Position numbers and translations under genes: made by a program. From assembly GCF_002259645.1 (NCBI RefSeq), contig NZ_MWWV01000004.1:248001-312000 (forward strand): 64,000 bases of DNA, read 5' to 3'. Below the pieces are notes generated by a model that did no database searches, was not told where the DNA came from, and saw nothing but the letters and a program-made list of their open reading frames with translations. The DNA is from Bifidobacterium tissieri. Its GTDB lineage: Bacteria; Actinomycetota; Actinomycetes; Actinomycetales; Bifidobacteriaceae. Position 1 is the first letter of the stretch. Each line of letters starts with the position of its first letter. Below are positions 22,690 through 32,987 of the stretch, piece after piece.

Positions 22690-25600
22690 TCAGCGGTAGG
22701 TCGGTTCCTCGGACTCGGTCGGAGCGCTCGCACCGGCTTCCGGACGGGCACCGATGTTGAAGCCCAGGTCGTCGGATGCGGAGACCGGATCGTCGTCCTC
22801 TTCCTTCATGTCGATGGCCACGCCTTCGGCGTTGAGCACCTCGACGTTCAGGGACAGGGACTGCATTTCCTTGAGCAGCACCTTGAAGGACTCCGGAATG
22901 CCTGCGGGCGGTAGGTTGTCGCCCTTCACGATCGCGCCGTAGACGCGCACACGACCGTCGACATCATCGGACTTGATGGTCATCATCTCGTGCAGCGTGT
23001 AGGCGGCACCGTAGGCCTCGAGGGCCCACACCTCCATCTCGCCGAATCGCTGGCCACCGAACTGGGCCTTACCGCCCAGCGGCTGCTGCGTGATCATCGA
23101 GTACGGACCGGTGGAACGGGCGTGGATCTTGTCGTCGACCAGGTGGTGCAGCTTCAGGATGTACATGTAGCCCACGGAGATCGGCTTGCCGAACGGCTCG
23201 CCGGTGCGGCCGTCGTACAGCCATGCCTTGCCGTCGTCGCCGACGAGCTTGTCGCCGTCGCAGTTCGGCAGGGTGGTCTTCAGCAGGCCGTTGAGGGCAT
23301 CCTGACGCACACCGTCGAACACCGGGGTGGCGACCGGGGTGTTCGGTTCGGCCTTCTCGGCGCCGGCGGGGATGTGCTTCTTCCACGCGGCCTCGAGATC
23401 CGGGTCGATGTTGATGTCCCAGCCGGAGTGCGCGATCCAGCCCAGGTGCAGCTCGAGCACCTGACCGAGGTTCATTCGGGAAGGCACACCCAGCGGGTTG
23501 AGCATGATGTCGACCGGGGTACCGTCGGCGAGGAACGGCATGTCCTCCTCGGGCAGGATTCGCGAGATGCAGCCCTTGTTGCCGTGACGACCCGAGAGCT
23601 TATCGCCCACGGTGATCTTGCGGTGCTGGGCGATGTACACGCGGATCATGGAGTTCACGCCAGTGGGCAGCTCGTCGCCGTCCTCCTCGGCGTCCTCGCG
23701 GGTGATCTCCTTGACGGCGATCACGGTACCGGTCTCGCCGTGGGGCACGCGCAGCGAGGTGTCGCGCACCTCGCGGGACTTCTCGCCGAAGATGGCGCGA
23801 AGCAGACGCTCCTCCGGGGTCAGCTCGGTCTCGCCCTTCGGGGTGACCTTGCCCACCAGGATGTCGCCGGCCTCGACCTCGGCACCGATGCGGATGATGC
23901 CACGCTCGTCGAGGTTGGACACGGCGTCCTCGCTCACGTTCGGCAGGTCGCGGGTGATCTCCTCGGCGCCCAGCTTGGTCTCGCGGGCGTCGATCTCGTA
24001 CTCCTCGATGTGGATGGAGCTCAGCGTGTCATCCTGCACCAGACGCTGCGAGATGATGATGGCGTCCTCGTAGTTGTAGCCGTTCCACGGCATGAAGGCG
24101 ACCAGCAGGTTCTTGCCCAGAGCCATCTCGCCCTGATCGGTGGCCGGACCGTCGGCCAGCACGGAGCCGACCTCCACACGCTCACCCTCGTGGATGATCG
24201 GCACCTGGTTGTAGCAGGTGGTCTGGTTGGAACGCTGGAACTTGGCCAGCTTGTAGCTGGAGGTGGTGCCGTCGTCGTTCATCGTGCGGATGATGTCGGC
24301 GGACACGTAAGTCACCACGCCGTCCTTCTCGGCCTTCACCACGTCGCCGGAATCCACCGCGGCACGCCATTCGCCGCCGGTGCCCACCAGCGGGCGCTCG
24401 GAACGGATCAGCGGCACGGCCTGACGCTGCATGTTCGCACCCATCAGTGCTCGGTGGCCCTCATCGTGCTCCAGGAACGGAATCAGCGAGGAGCCGACGG
24501 ACACCATCTGGCGCGGGGAGACGTCCATGTAGTCCACGTCGGAGACCGGGACATCGACCGCCTCTTCCTCGTTGGCTCGGGCCAGGGCGTCGTCGTGCAC
24601 GAAGCGACCCTCGTCGTCCAACTCCTGGTTGGCCTGGGCGATCACGTGGTCGGCTTCCTGATCGGCCGTCATGTATTCGATCTCGTTGGTCACCTGACCG
24701 TCGATCACCTTGCGGTACGGCGTCTCGATGAAGCCGAACGGGTTCACGCGGCCGAAGGTGGCGAGGGAGCCGATCAGACCGATGTTCGGACCTTCAGGGG
24801 ACTCGATCGGGCACATACGTCCGAAGTGGGACGGGTGCACGTCTCGCACATCCATGGAGGCACGGTCACGGGACAGACCGCCGGGGCCCAGAGCGGACAG
24901 ACGGCGCTTGTTGGTGATGCCGGCCAGCGGGTTGTTCTGATCCATGAACTGGCTCAGCTGGGAGGTTCCGAAGAACTCCTTGATCGTGGCGGCCACGGGG
25001 CGGATGTTCAGCAGGGACTGCGGGGTGATGGCCTCGGCGTCCTGCGTGGTCATGCGCTCGCGCACCACGCGCTCCATACGGCTCAGGCCGGTACGCAGCT
25101 GGTTCTGGATCAGCTCGCCCACCTGACGGATACGACGGTTGCCGAAGTGATCGATATCGTCGGTCTCGACGCGCAGTTCGATGTCCTCGCCGTTGCGCTT
25201 GCCCGGGAAGGTCTTGTCGCCGGCGTGCAGCGTGACCAGATACTTCAGGGTGGCCACGATGTCCTCGGGCTTGAGGCTGCGATCGTTGATGTCGCCTTCC
25301 AGACCGAGCTTGCGGTTGATCTTGTAGCGACCAACGCGGGCCAGATCGTAACGGCGGGTGTTGAAGTAGAAGGAGTCGAGCAGGTTGCGACCGGCCTCCG
25401 GGGTGGCGGTGTCGCCCGGACGGATGCGGCGGTACAGCTCGGTCAGGGCGCGGTTGCGGATCTCCTCGTCGCTCGGACGCTGGTCGATCAGCGGGCGGCC
25501 GGAGGAATCCTTCGGGGTCACGGCGTCCATCTCGTGGGCAAGGGCGTCGAGCACCAGCGGGTAGCCCTGGAAGGCGTCGTGGATCTCGCGCTCGGTCATG

Positions 25601-26316
25601 CCGATGGCCTCGAGGAAGATGATGGCGGACTGCTTGCGCTTGCGGTCCACGCGCACGCCGAGCACGTCACGCTTGTCGATCTCGAACTCAAGCCAGGCAC
25701 CGCGGCTCGGGATGATCTTCGCGCCATAGACGGTCTTGTCGGTGGAGCGGTCGCGGGAGCTGTCGAAGTACACGCCCGGGGAACGCACGAGCTGGGAGAC
25801 GATCACTCGCTCGGTGCCGCCGATGATGAAGGTGCCGTGCGGGGTCTGGAGCGGGAAGTCGCCCATGAACACCGTCTGGCTCTTGATCTCGCCGGTGTCG
25901 TTGTTGCAGAACTCAGCGTTCACGTACAGCGGCGCGGAGTAGGTGTAGTCCTTCTCCTTGCACTCCTGCACGGTGTGACGCGGCTCTTCGAAGTAGGGGT
26001 TGGAGAACGTGAGGCTCATGGTCTGGGCGAAGTTCTCGATCGGGGAGATCTCCTCGAAGACCTCCTCAAGACCGGAGGTGTGCGGCACGGTGTTGGTGCC
26101 ATTCGCCAGATCCTCCTCGACGCGCTTCTTCCAACGCTCATTGCCGATCAGCCAGTCGAAGCTGTCGGTCTGAACGCCCAGCAGGTACGGGACGTCGATG
26201 GGTTCCTTGATGGAACCGAAGTTCACGCGCGGCGAGGCCTTGTGCAGCTTGATGTCATGCTCATCCGCACGAGCGTAGACTTTGGTGGTATTGGTTTGTG
26301 TGCTTTCGGCAGCCAA
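22690..26316 (-). CDS. rpoB: DNA-directed RNA polymerase beta subunit
   Basis: About 1208 residues. Diagnostic segments include the rifampicin-region text [19 protein letters not shown], the [17 protein letters not shown] motif, [13 protein letters not shown] and the C-terminal [18 protein letters not shown]. The frame has no ATG near the conserved start. A TTG at 26316 gives [13 protein letters not shown] (read as Met) with AGAAGGA 10 bases upstream and is preferred; the frame stays open to another TTG at 26376. At the position of E. coli His526 there is Asn ([11 protein letters not shown], codon at 24910-24912). A promoter is visible at 26424-26452. The mature subunit forms the polymerase core with the beta' product of the next gene. 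Confidence 0.97.
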   Translation of the reverse strand: MAAESTQTNTTKVYARADEHDIKLHKASPRVNFGSIKEPIDVPYLLGVQTDSFDWLIGNERWKKRVEEDLANGTNTVPHTSGLEEVFEEISPIENFAQTMSLTFSNPYFEEPRHTVQECKEKDYTYSAPLYVNAEFCNNDTGEIKSQTVFMGDFPLQTPHGTFIIGGTERVIVSQLVRSPGVYFDSSRDRSTDKTVYGAKIIPSRGAWLEFEIDKRDVLGVRVDRKRKQSAIIFLEAIGMTEREIHDAFQGYPLVLDALAHEMDAVTPKDSSGRPLIDQRPSDEEIRNRALTELYRRIRPGDTATPEAGRNLLDSFYFNTRRYDLARVGRYKINRKLGLEGDINDRSLKPEDIVATLKYLVTLHAGDKTFPGKRNGEDIELRVETDDIDHFGNRRIRQVGELIQNQLRTGLSRMERVVRERMTTQDAEAITPQSLLNIRPVAATIKEFFGTSQLSQFMDQNNPLAGITNKRRLSALGPGGLSRDRASMDVRDVHPSHFGRMCPIESPEGPNIGLIGSLATFGRVNPFGFIETPYRKVIDGQVTNEIEYMTADQEADHVIAQANQELDDEGRFVHDDALARANEEEAVDVPVSDVDYMDVSPRQMVSVGSSLIPFLEHDEGHRALMGANMQRQAVPLIRSERPLVGTGGEWRAAVDSGDVVKAEKDGVVTYVSADIIRTMNDDGTTSSYKLAKFQRSNQTTCYNQVPIIHEGERVEVGSVLADGPATDQGEMALGKNLLVAFMPWNGYNYEDAIIISQRLVQDDTLSSIHIEEYEIDARETKLGAEEITRDLPNVSEDAVSNLDERGIIRIGAEVEAGDILVGKVTPKGETELTPEERLLRAIFGEKSREVRDTSLRVPHGETGTVIAVKEITREDAEEDGDELPTGVNSMIRVYIAQHRKITVGDKLSGRHGNKGCISRILPEEDMPFLADGTPVDIMLNPLGVPSRMNLGQVLELHLGWIAHSGWDINIDPDLEAAWKKHIPAGAEKAEPNTPVATPVFDGVRQDALNGLLKTTLPNCDGDKLVGDDGKAWLYDGRTGEPFGKPISVGYMYILKLHHLVDDKIHARSTGPYSMITQQPLGGKAQFGGQRFGEMEVWALEAYGAAYTLHEMMTIKSDDVDGRVRVYGAIVKGDNLPPAGIPESFKVLLKEMQSLSLNVEVLNAEGVAIDMKEEDDDPVSASDDLGFNIGARPEAGASAPTESEEPTYR

Positions 26317-26423
26317 GATGGGATAGTCCTTCTCGTTCGCTGTTATTCCAACGGCCAGGAAACGGACTCCGCGCAATCGTGGTATACAATCGTCGCGGGC
26401 GTTTCCCCAGTTGATGTATGCCC

Positions 26424-26452
26424 GCTATATGACACACGTCGCTAATCGTCAA
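26424..26452 (-). promoter_or_regulatory. Probable rpoB promoter
   Basis: On the minus strand TTGACG (26452-26447) and TATAGC (26429-26424) are separated by 17 bases, a good sigma-70-type match. The predicted start is near 26417, giving a leader of about 100 bases before the TTG start. Confidence 0.6.
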
Positions 26453-26719
26453 AATATTAGCACGCTCTCGCGTGTCGCGCAACTCGGTATGTATACTTCT
26501 TGGACTTTTTCATCCCACACGTCTTCCGTTGCTCATTCCGTTTTCTCTTCCATCCAGCCTCTCTTGTATTCCTTCAAGTCAGGGCTTCGGATTTCGTCAC
26601 TACTTCTTTTCGGTTCAACGCGTGACGCTCCAACCGGCTGACAGGCGTGGTTACCGTCCGGTATTTTCCCTGCCAAGCACACACAAGAGGCATCATCCAT
26701 CTTCGTCATAGCGACCGGA

Positions 26720-26739
26720 TCTGGGTATAACCATGTCAC
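26720..26739. repeat. Single arm of the TCTGGGTAT repeat family
   Basis: The 20 bases TCTGGGTATAACCATGTCAC match one arm of the 64-bp inverted repeats at 44449-44512 and 46860-46923, here without the opposite arm. It lies in the noncoding region upstream of rpoB. Confidence 0.6.
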
Positions 26740-27030
26740 CAGCACCCCTATTTTCGCCTCTGCCCTACCCGGCAATAACCAGATCGGAAGCACATGCCTC
26801 TGCTTTTCATCTCGCCTGTTGGTATCTGGTCCTTTGCTTCCCATCTATTTCCCGTCCATCCAGTCACGTCGTATTTGGACCCAACCATCCTCAACCAACT
26901 CCGACGTCCAGTAACGATTGGCCGGGACAACACCCTGATGACACTTCATATCAGCCATGTCACAGAGCGGACAATCGCAGACAGTCGGATGATGCGGAAC
27001 GAACAGCCAGACGGCACAGCGGACAACCAC

Positions 27031-27088
27031 GTGACAGACAATCAAGTGGCGGACAACCAAGTGGCGGACAACCAAGTGGCACAGAACG
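27031..27088. repeat. 15-bp direct repeats
   Basis: Three to four copies of CAAGTGGCGGACAAC, with degenerate copies on either side (GTGACAGACAAT before, GTGGCACAGAAC after). They lie in noncoding DNA; the 148-residue open frame crossing them has no protein-like character. Confidence 0.7.
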
Positions 27089-27109
27089 GACAAATAATGG
27101 ATCGACATT

Positions 27110-27512
27110 TTCCCTGCCACAAGCTATGGCACAGAACGGCGAAATCCCCGCACGGAGTATTCTCTGCCACGGGTCATGGCAGAGAATGTCAAAATCATCC
27201 AAATCGACGTTCCCTGCCACGATTTGCCGCCACACAATGACCAGCAGAGCGTTTTACGCATTCCCTGCCACGATCGTCTGGCAGAGAAAACACGAAACCG
27301 GTTCCAGTGGCATTCTCTGCCACGGCCATCACCCTGTTATCACGCCCAAGACCGAGAAAACCACGGATTTCATGCCATATCCATCGGATTTACGCGCGAA
27401 TATGACGGAATTCCGCGGCAGGGAATGACGGAAAACCTCATATCGTCATTCCCTGCCACACCCTTTGGCAGAGAATGCCAACAACCATTCATACACCATT
27501 CTCTGCCACCAC
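27110..27512. repeat. Cluster of TTCYCTGCCAC inverted-repeat units
   Basis: At least seven copies of TTCYCTGCCAC (Y = C or T) in ~400 bases, several followed after 5-8 bases by the complement GGCAGAGAA. The clearest is ATTCTCTGCCA (27159-27169) with TGGCAGAGAAT (27177-27187). Units also lie near 27209, 27262, 27310, 27447 and 27498. They resemble a protein-binding or structured-RNA array. No credible gene overlaps them. Confidence 0.75.
27417..27457. repeat. 14-bp-arm inverted repeat
   Basis: GGCAGGGAATGACG (27417-27430) and its exact complement CGTCATTCCCTGCC (27444-27457) around a 13-base AT-rich loop. It forms a larger hairpin inside the TTCYCTGCCAC cluster. Confidence 0.75.
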
Positions 27513-27830
27513 AATCGCTGGAACCCGCCATCCCGAAGCCCCCCATAATCCCCCTCCCCAGAAGCGCAACCAGGCGCTCTCTACAATCGATCATCTCCCT
27601 GAGTCCAGATCCCCTTCCTTACGTCCAAACCGCATTCCGCGAGACTGTCTCTTTATGTGCGTAACCCCTGATCGCTGGTGATCGACAGGAGCGTCTCGGT
27701 AAGTGGGGATTGCCTCGACAGGTGTGTGACTGGTTTTGGCTGCCACCGGTCGTGATGCCGGCGGGAAGGGTCTCCCGCTGAGAGCCGCGCCGATCAAAGC
27801 GGTGACGACAGGCAACAAGACGGCTCCCCG

Positions 27831-28174
27831 CCTCGGTGCGTATCCGACGCACGCATGCGCCGAACAAGCACCGGGCGCACGCCCCGCTACACATATGACG
27901 CACAGAGACGTCGAACAAGCACCGGGGACACGCTCCAGTGCTTGTTCGACGCACGTTTGTGCCAAACCCGCACCGAGCCGCACTCCTCGGTGCTTGTTCG
28001 ACGCACGCTTGTGACGAACCCGCACTGAGGGACACCTCGGTGCGTATCCGGCATCCGTATGCGACAAACCCGCACCGAGGGGCGTGCTTCACTGCGTATC
28101 CGACGGACATCCGAGACGAACCCGCAGTAGGAAACCCGATCCAGTGCGTATCCGACACACGCATGCGACCAAGA
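27831..28174. repeat. ~50-bp degenerate tandem repeat array, seven units
   Basis: Each unit reads approximately CGGTGC, then GTATCC or TTGTTC, then GACGCACGCATGCGACGAAC and CCGCACCG or AAGCACCG. Units 2 and 3 are partly inverted to each other: CGTCGAACAAGCACCGG faces CAGTGCTTGTTCGACG. Open frames on both strands arise from the repeat and encode Arg/Cys-rich text that does not look like protein. It is not CRISPR: the parts between shared blocks are not unique spacers. Confidence 0.75.
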
Positions 28175-28362
28175 CCAGTTACACATTTGCCAAGGCACTC
28201 CCGCATCCCCATATATATTCCCCATACATTCCACGTTCCGCATACGTTCACATTGACGATCTACGCTGGTGATGGAAACGATGATTGGAACGGTGATGAT
28301 GCCGTTGCGATCATTCGTCGTAGTCGTAGGAATCGCAGGAGTCGTAGGAAAGCGTGAACATC

Positions 28363-29397
28363 ATGATGCCCGACATCACACCGTCATCGCAATCACCGTC
28401 ATCGCAATCACCGGCACAATCGTCAACCCAATCGCCGCTGCCGTCGGAAACGGAACGGCTCGCCGATCGGATCGTCGACATGATCCGCACACAAACCAGC
28501 AAACCGGCGATCGAACTCCACGTGGAGGCTGCGGACGGCACTGCAATCGAGGGTCAGAGACTCCGCGACTGCGGCATGGACGCGCTGGCCGTGCCGGACC
28601 TGTTGGACACCAAGTACGGTGGACCGTTCCTGCTTCCCGACGACTACGAGCTCCCGGTCAACCCCGGTAACGGCGTGCCGATGGTACTGCTCGCGCAATG
28701 GAACTTCGAACGGCTCCCCCGTCTGGAGGGCTTTCCGCAGAATGGCCTCTTGCAATGCTTCGTGGACGCCACCGACGATGATCCCGATCAGGATTTCACG
28801 CAAACCACCGACGACGGCAACGACAGCACTGACGGCAACGACGACAGCGAGAACGACAAGGCGTGGGAGTCGTGGAAGATCCGTTACATTCCCGCCAATC
28901 TGCTGTCGACCGATGCCCCACACGCCGCACAGGTGATCACGCCGCACTGGCAGCTTCGCCACGGCTGCGTGAAACCGACGCAGGTGCCATTCGACGACGA
29001 GAACATGCAGTTCAAGTTGCACGGCGAACTCACCACAAGCCCCATGGGCGTGACCGATTATCGCTATGAGGATCTGTTGGAATCGTGTCTGGATCAGCTC
29101 GACGACGGGGATCGCGAACTGTTCGATGACGAATACGCCGACATGGAGAATCTGCTCTTCCAGAGAATCAGCGGGGATGGTCACCGTCTGGGAGGCTACC
29201 CGTTATTCACCCAAGACGATCCACGTACGTACATGGATGAGGACGATGCTGCGGATCTGGTCATGGTGGCGCAAATCAACAGCATCGAATTCAAGATGAT
29301 GTTCGGCGACAACGGCATCGGACACATTTTCATCCCCTCCGCCGCGTTGCACGACACCGACTTCAGCCAGGCCTTCTATCAGTGGGACTGCTACTGA
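28363..29397 (+). CDS. DUF1963 (YwqG-like) protein
   Basis: 344 residues. A Ser/Gln/Pro-rich head (SSQSP repeats) precedes a DUF1963 fold with KYGGPFLLPDDYELP, LAQWNFERLPRLEGFPQNGLL, HRLGGYPLFTQDDPR and the family end motif FSQAFYQWDCY. A Thr/Asp/Asn-rich acidic insertion lies at ~140-165. It is a cytoplasmic protein of unknown function. The ATG at 28363 is about 10 bases after AGGAAAG; a GTG at 28354 is also in frame but too close to that site. Confidence 0.85.
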   Translation: MMPDITPSSQSPSSQSPAQSSTQSPLPSETERLADRIVDMIRTQTSKPAIELHVEAADGTAIEGQRLRDCGMDALAVPDLLDTKYGGPFLLPDDYELPVNPGNGVPMVLLAQWNFERLPRLEGFPQNGLLQCFVDATDDDPDQDFTQTTDDGNDSTDGNDDSENDKAWESWKIRYIPANLLSTDAPHAAQVITPHWQLRHGCVKPTQVPFDDENMQFKLHGELTTSPMGVTDYRYEDLLESCLDQLDDGDRELFDDEYADMENLLFQRISGDGHRLGGYPLFTQDDPRTYMDEDDAADLVMVAQINSIEFKMMFGDNGIGHIFIPSAALHDTDFSQAFYQWDCY

Positions 29398-29730
29398 TTC
29401 AAAACTGATTCATACTGATTCACTAGTTCAGGTTTCGGCGTGGCGCAACTTGTGCGGCGCGTGCGCATATTCAGGTCGTATATGCCGCCGCGACGAGATG
29501 ACGAATCAGATTGCCGAGGTATTCGATCGGTTCGATACCGTGAGATCTTCTCGTCGGCGAGCGCCAAGTCGCGATCCCACCGACCTCGCCTGCCGAAGCC
29601 GTCGAGCGGCCAGAATCATCAAACTGTCAAAACCATCAGCACCGTCAGAACAGTCGAGCGACCGCAACAGCCAGCACGATCAGAACGACCAACCGTCCGA
29701 CACGCCCATCGTCGCCCATTCGTCCTTCAT
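29398..29730. other. Gap without a convincing gene
   Basis: After the DUF1963 stop there are three near-repeats of TGATTCA followed by sequence with open frames on the plus strand (to 29740 and 29802) rich in Arg/Ser/Gln. No recognisable motif or ribosome-binding site supports them. Confidence 0.5.
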
Positions 29731-29907
29731 TCAGCCCTGACGGCTGATGCCGCCTTTGTGACCGGTGGCTTTGAACGGCGCTCCGCCGCGACGCCCCCCT
29801 GATGGGAATCCGCCGTTGCGCCCGCGAATCTTGCCGTCATTCCCCCAGCCTGCGTTCCAGCCGCCCTTGTTCTTGCCCATATTGGGCGTAGTCGTCCTGT
29901 TCGTCAT
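29731..29907 (-). CDS. Small Gly/Lys/Arg-rich protein
   Basis: 58 residues from the ATG at 29907. Composition is strongly biased: NMGKNKGGWNAGWGNDGKIR near the start and later GGRRGGAPFKATGHKGGISR. Such basic Gly-rich text over the whole frame, with a clean stop, looks like a real small nucleic-acid-binding or structural protein. No clear ribosome-binding site is visible, and a longer frame begins at 29961. Function unknown. Confidence 0.45.
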   Translation of the reverse strand: MTNRTTTPNMGKNKGGWNAGWGNDGKIRGRNGGFPSGGRRGGAPFKATGHKGGISRQG

Positions 29908-30003
29908 ACCATCAGTATGCATCCAGTATGCATCAGCAGACATCAGCACGCCGCGCTCCACTGACGGACGCCGGCGTCAGGAACATCGATCACAAGGAGA
30001 GCC

Positions 30004-31128
30004 ATGCCACAGTCGGGAGCGCGAGGATTCGCAGTGGTCGATTTCGAAACCACGGGGCTGGTGCCGGAGCGCGGTGACCGGGCCATTGAGATCGGTATGA
30101 CACTGCTCGCCCCCGACGGCACCATCGAACATGAGGACGAGACGCTGATCCACGTCAGTCGCGATCTGGGTCCGCAGCATGTGCATCATATTCGCGCGGC
30201 GGATCTGCGCCATGCGCCGGAGTTCGACGGCATCGCCCGGCAATTGCGCGACTATCTGGCAGGTCGTGTCTTCGTGGCGCATAATGTGGCATTCGATTCG
30301 CGCGTGCTGCGTAGCGAATATGCCCGACTGGGGTACGACATTCCCGTTCGCGGAACATCATCAGCCTCGTCAGCACTATCAGCCTCGTCAGCACTGTCAG
30401 CATCGCCACGCAATTCCGTCGCACGCAATTCCGCCACGCACTCCTCCACCACGTTGTGCACCATGCGTCTTGGAGGCAAGCTGCTCGGCGTGCGTTCACT
30501 CGCCGCGTGCTGCAATCGGTTCGGCATCGGCAATCCGGATGCGCACAGTGCGCTGAGCGACGCCCATGCCACGGCCCTGCTGCTGCGTGAATACATGCGC
30601 ATGATTCCGGATTGGCCGGGCTGGAACGCCCACCTCGACGCCGCCGAACGCGCGATCTGGCCGCGGATCGGCGAGGACATGGTCCGCTGGACGCCCCGCC
30701 CGACGCATACCGACACGGGAAGCACGTTCACCGACAACCCGTTCACCGACAACCCGTTCACCGACGAACCCATTCCCATTACGGAACGCCAGATCGCCGG
30801 GAGAGTCGAGAATGTCGGAAACCGTTCCAGCGTCGGTCCCGCGGGAACAGCCCATACCCAGACCACGCCCACTCCCCCGCCGCGACTGCGCGAAGGCGAC
30901 CGCATCGTGCTGACCGGCTCGATGTCGCAACGCCGATCCGACTGGATCGACGACCTGTCCGCGGTGGGGATCGTCGTCTGGCCGTCGGTCACCAAAAAGG
31001 TGCGTCTGGTGGTGGCCGCCGACGTGGATTCGGAATCCACCAAGGCGCGCAAGGCCCGCGACTACGGCATCCCCATCGTCAGCGAGCGCTGGCTGAAAAC
31101 CGCCATCGAAAACGGCGTCGACGCCTGA
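30004..31128 (+). CDS. DnaQ-like 3'-5' exonuclease with C-terminal BRCT domain
   Basis: 374 residues. The exonuclease domain (~8-200) shows the DEDD-family motifs VVDFETTG, VAHNVAFDS and HSALSDAHAT. A variable linker with two tandem-repeat patches precedes a BRCT-like domain (~295-374: DRIVLTGSMS, GIVVWPSVTKKVRLVVAAD, IVSERWLKTAIE). This resembles the DnaQ-plus-BRCT proteins of actinobacteria and may act in DNA repair or proofreading (inference). The ATG at 30004 has AAGGAG eight bases upstream. Confidence 0.88.
   Translation: MPQSGARGFAVVDFETTGLVPERGDRAIEIGMTLLAPDGTIEHEDETLIHVSRDLGPQHVHHIRAADLRHAPEFDGIARQLRDYLAGRVFVAHNVAFDSRVLRSEYARLGYDIPVRGTSSASSALSASSALSASPRNSVARNSATHSSTTLCTMRLGGKLLGVRSLAACCNRFGIGNPDAHSALSDAHATALLLREYMRMIPDWPGWNAHLDAAERAIWPRIGEDMVRWTPRPTHTDTGSTFTDNPFTDNPFTDEPIPITERQIAGRVENVGNRSSVGPAGTAHTQTTPTPPPRLREGDRIVLTGSMSQRRSDWIDDLSAVGIVVWPSVTKKVRLVVAADVDSESTKARKARDYGIPIVSERWLKTAIENGVDA
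30355..30410. repeat. In-frame 18-bp repeat in exonuclease gene
   Basis: About 2.5 copies of TCAGCCTCGTCAGCACTA, encoding SASSALSASSALSAS within the exonuclease domain, between the HNVAFDS and HSALSD motifs. Confidence 0.75.
30727..30771. repeat. In-frame 15-bp repeat in exonuclease gene linker
   Basis: Three copies of TTCACCGACAACCCG, encoding FTDNP repeats between the exonuclease and BRCT domains. Confidence 0.8.
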
Positions 31129-31147
31129 CTAAGCGTCTCGCAACCGC

Positions 31148-31900
31148 CTACTCCGCGCGGTCGATCTGTTCCTCGTCCGCCAGAGCGGTCAGACGTCCGT
31201 AGATCTCCTCGTAGGCGGGGATGATGCTGCCGAGACCGCGGCGGAACAGGTCCTTGTCGAGGTGTTCGATCTGCCCGCTGCCGTCCTTGAGATCCCACAG
31301 TCGGCAGGTGTCGGGGGTGATTTCGTCGGCCAGCAGGATGACGCCGTCGGCGGTTCGTCCCTCCTCGATCTTGAAATCGACCAGTCGCACGTCGATCTTG
31401 GAGAAAACGTCCGTCAGCGCGTCGTTCACCGCGTAGGCGATGCGGGAGATTTCGGCGAGTTCGTCTTCGGTGACGATGCCGAGCGCCACGAGTCCGTCGT
31501 TGTTGATGAACGGATCGCCCAGGTCGTCGGATTTCACGCAGAATTCGAGGATCGGCTTCTTCAGCGGAGTGCCTTCCTCGACGCCGTAGCGTTTGGCGAA
31601 GGATCCGGCGGCGGTGTTGCGCATGATGATCTCGAGCGGGAACATGTCCATCTTCTGGACCAGCTGTTCGGTGTCGGAGATCCTGCGGATGAAGTGACTG
31701 TCCACGCCGCGCGCTCGCAGCAGGTCGAACAGCACTGCGGTGATGCGATTGTTCAGGCTGCCTTTGCCGGCGATCTGTTCCTTCTTTTCCCCGTTGAACG
31801 CGGTGGCCTGATTCATGTATTCGACCCAGAGCACGTCCGGCTCGTCGGTCGCGTACATTTTCTTGGCCTTGCCTTGGTAGAGCATTTCCAGTTTCTTCAT
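31148..31900 (-). CDS. purC: SAICAR synthase
   Basis: 250 residues, normal length. It joins CAIR and aspartate with ATP in purine synthesis. Family text includes [53 protein letters not shown] and [13 protein letters not shown]. There are no other pur genes beside it in the window. The ATG at 31900 begins [14 protein letters not shown] hairpin at 31936-31967 separates it from the regulator pseudogene upstream. Confidence 0.97.
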   Translation of the reverse strand: MKKLEMLYQGKAKKMYATDEPDVLWVEYMNQATAFNGEKKEQIAGKGSLNNRITAVLFDLLRARGVDSHFIRRISDTEQLVQKMDMFPLEIIMRNTAAGSFAKRYGVEEGTPLKKPILEFCVKSDDLGDPFINNDGLVALGIVTEDELAEISRIAYAVNDALTDVFSKIDVRLVDFKIEEGRTADGVILLADEITPDTCRLWDLKDGSGQIEHLDKDLFRRGLGSIIPAYEEIYGRLTALADEEQIDRAE

Positions 31901-31935
31901 GATTCGCCTTTACGGTTGAGGTTGAGCGGTAATGG

Positions 31936-31967
31936 CGTTCACCCGATCGACGGAGATCGGATGAACG
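31936..31967 (-). terminator. Hairpin between regulator pseudogene and purC
   Basis: CGTTCA-C-CCGATC (31936-31948) pairs with GATCGG-A-TGAACG (31955-31967), one mismatch inside 13-bp arms. It lies between two minus-strand genes and probably ends the regulator transcript. Confidence 0.5.
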
Positions 31968-32007
31968 GGCATCAGCGTATCATCGGACGACCTGCCACGC
32001 CCGTGGG

Positions 32008-32987
32008 TCAGTGAACATCTGTTAACAGCTTCTCCGCGGTGTAGTCGTCGGTGACCAGTGCGGAGATGAGTCCGCCCTTCATACAGGCGCGGATCGCGGG
32101 GATCTTCGGATCTCCCCATGCCACGCCGATGACCAGGGGGATGCGCTTCAGCCGTTCGATGTCGATCGATATCGTTCGGTCGCATAGTTCGGTGTGCATG
32201 TGGTTGCCGTCCTTGTCGATATGGTGTCCGCAGATGTGTCCGACGACGCCGTGGCGCAAGAGTTCTCCCGCCTTGCGCTGATCGATGTATGCGTCGAAGA
32301 TGTGTCCGGAGCGCTCGCGGGTGACGGCACCCACGCCCACGATGGCCACGTCGGCACCGCCGCCCAGTGCCAGTGCCGTGGCGATCTGCGGTTCCTTGCG
32401 CATGGCGGTGGCGAGTTCGGCGTTCGATAGGATCATCGGCACCGGCAGGAGCGTGAACGTGCCGCCGAGCCGTTGCGCCAGCATACGGCAGATGTCGGGG
32501 GGGAATCGGTCATCGGATTGTCGGGGCTCAATGTGCCGATCATCTGGGCGACGTTCGATTTCGGCCAGTCGAGCACGGGGATCTCCCGCACGGTGGCGGC
32601 CACCGCACCGCCATTCGAAACGGTGATCAGCGAGTCGGGCGCGCAGATCTCCGTGAACAGGGCCGCCGAGTACCGCGGCACGATGACCTTCGGATCCTCT
32701 CCGTGTTTCACTTCGGCCACGCGGGCGTGCTTGAGCCCGTACTTCTTCTTCAGCCCCTCCTCCAGCGTGCGCATACGCTCCAGTACATGGCCGATGCTGA
32801 TGTGCACGATGCCCATGTCCCGTGATTCCTTGAGCAAGCGGGACACCGTGGGTCGGGAGTATCCGATCTCCTTGGCGATCTCGGCCTGGGTCTTGTCTTC
32901 GAGATAGTAGGAACGCGCCACCCGCAGCATCAGATCGACGTGTCGACGGGATGTGGATGTAGCCAGAATCGATTCATCGTTGAACAT
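32008..32987 (-). pseudogene. SorC/DeoR-type sugar-binding transcriptional regulator, frameshifted
   Basis: Two overlapping frames together make one ~325-residue regulator. The first (32987 down to ~32500) carries the helix-turn-helix (KTQAEIAKEIGYSRPTVSRL) and the start of the sugar-binding domain (VSNGGAVAATV). The second (~32490 to 32008) continues with MLAQRLGGTF, ADVAIVGVGAV and GHICGHHIDKDGN. They are joined by a run of seven Gs (32497-32503; C7 in the coding strand). One base fewer would read PMTDSPDICRMLAQRL. As given, the protein stops early. It is divergent from the sugar-acid operon and is its obvious regulator. Frameshift, phase variation and sequencing error are all possible. Confidence 0.85.

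Noticed and set aside
22990-26445. 1151-residue plus-strand open frame opposite rpoB
   Set aside because: Same antisense effect; rpoB covers the region with all its conserved motifs.
26794-27240. 148-residue plus-strand frame upstream of rpoB
   Set aside because: It runs through direct and inverted repeats, with no ribosome-binding site or recognisable motif.
27831-28174. CRISPR array
   Set aside because: Units are degenerate and the parts between shared blocks are also repeated, so there are no unique spacers; no cas genes nearby.
27619-28251. 210-residue and related minus-strand proteins over the 50-bp array
   Set aside because: Open frames are a by-product of the repeats; overlapping frames in several phases are equally open and none has a convincing start.
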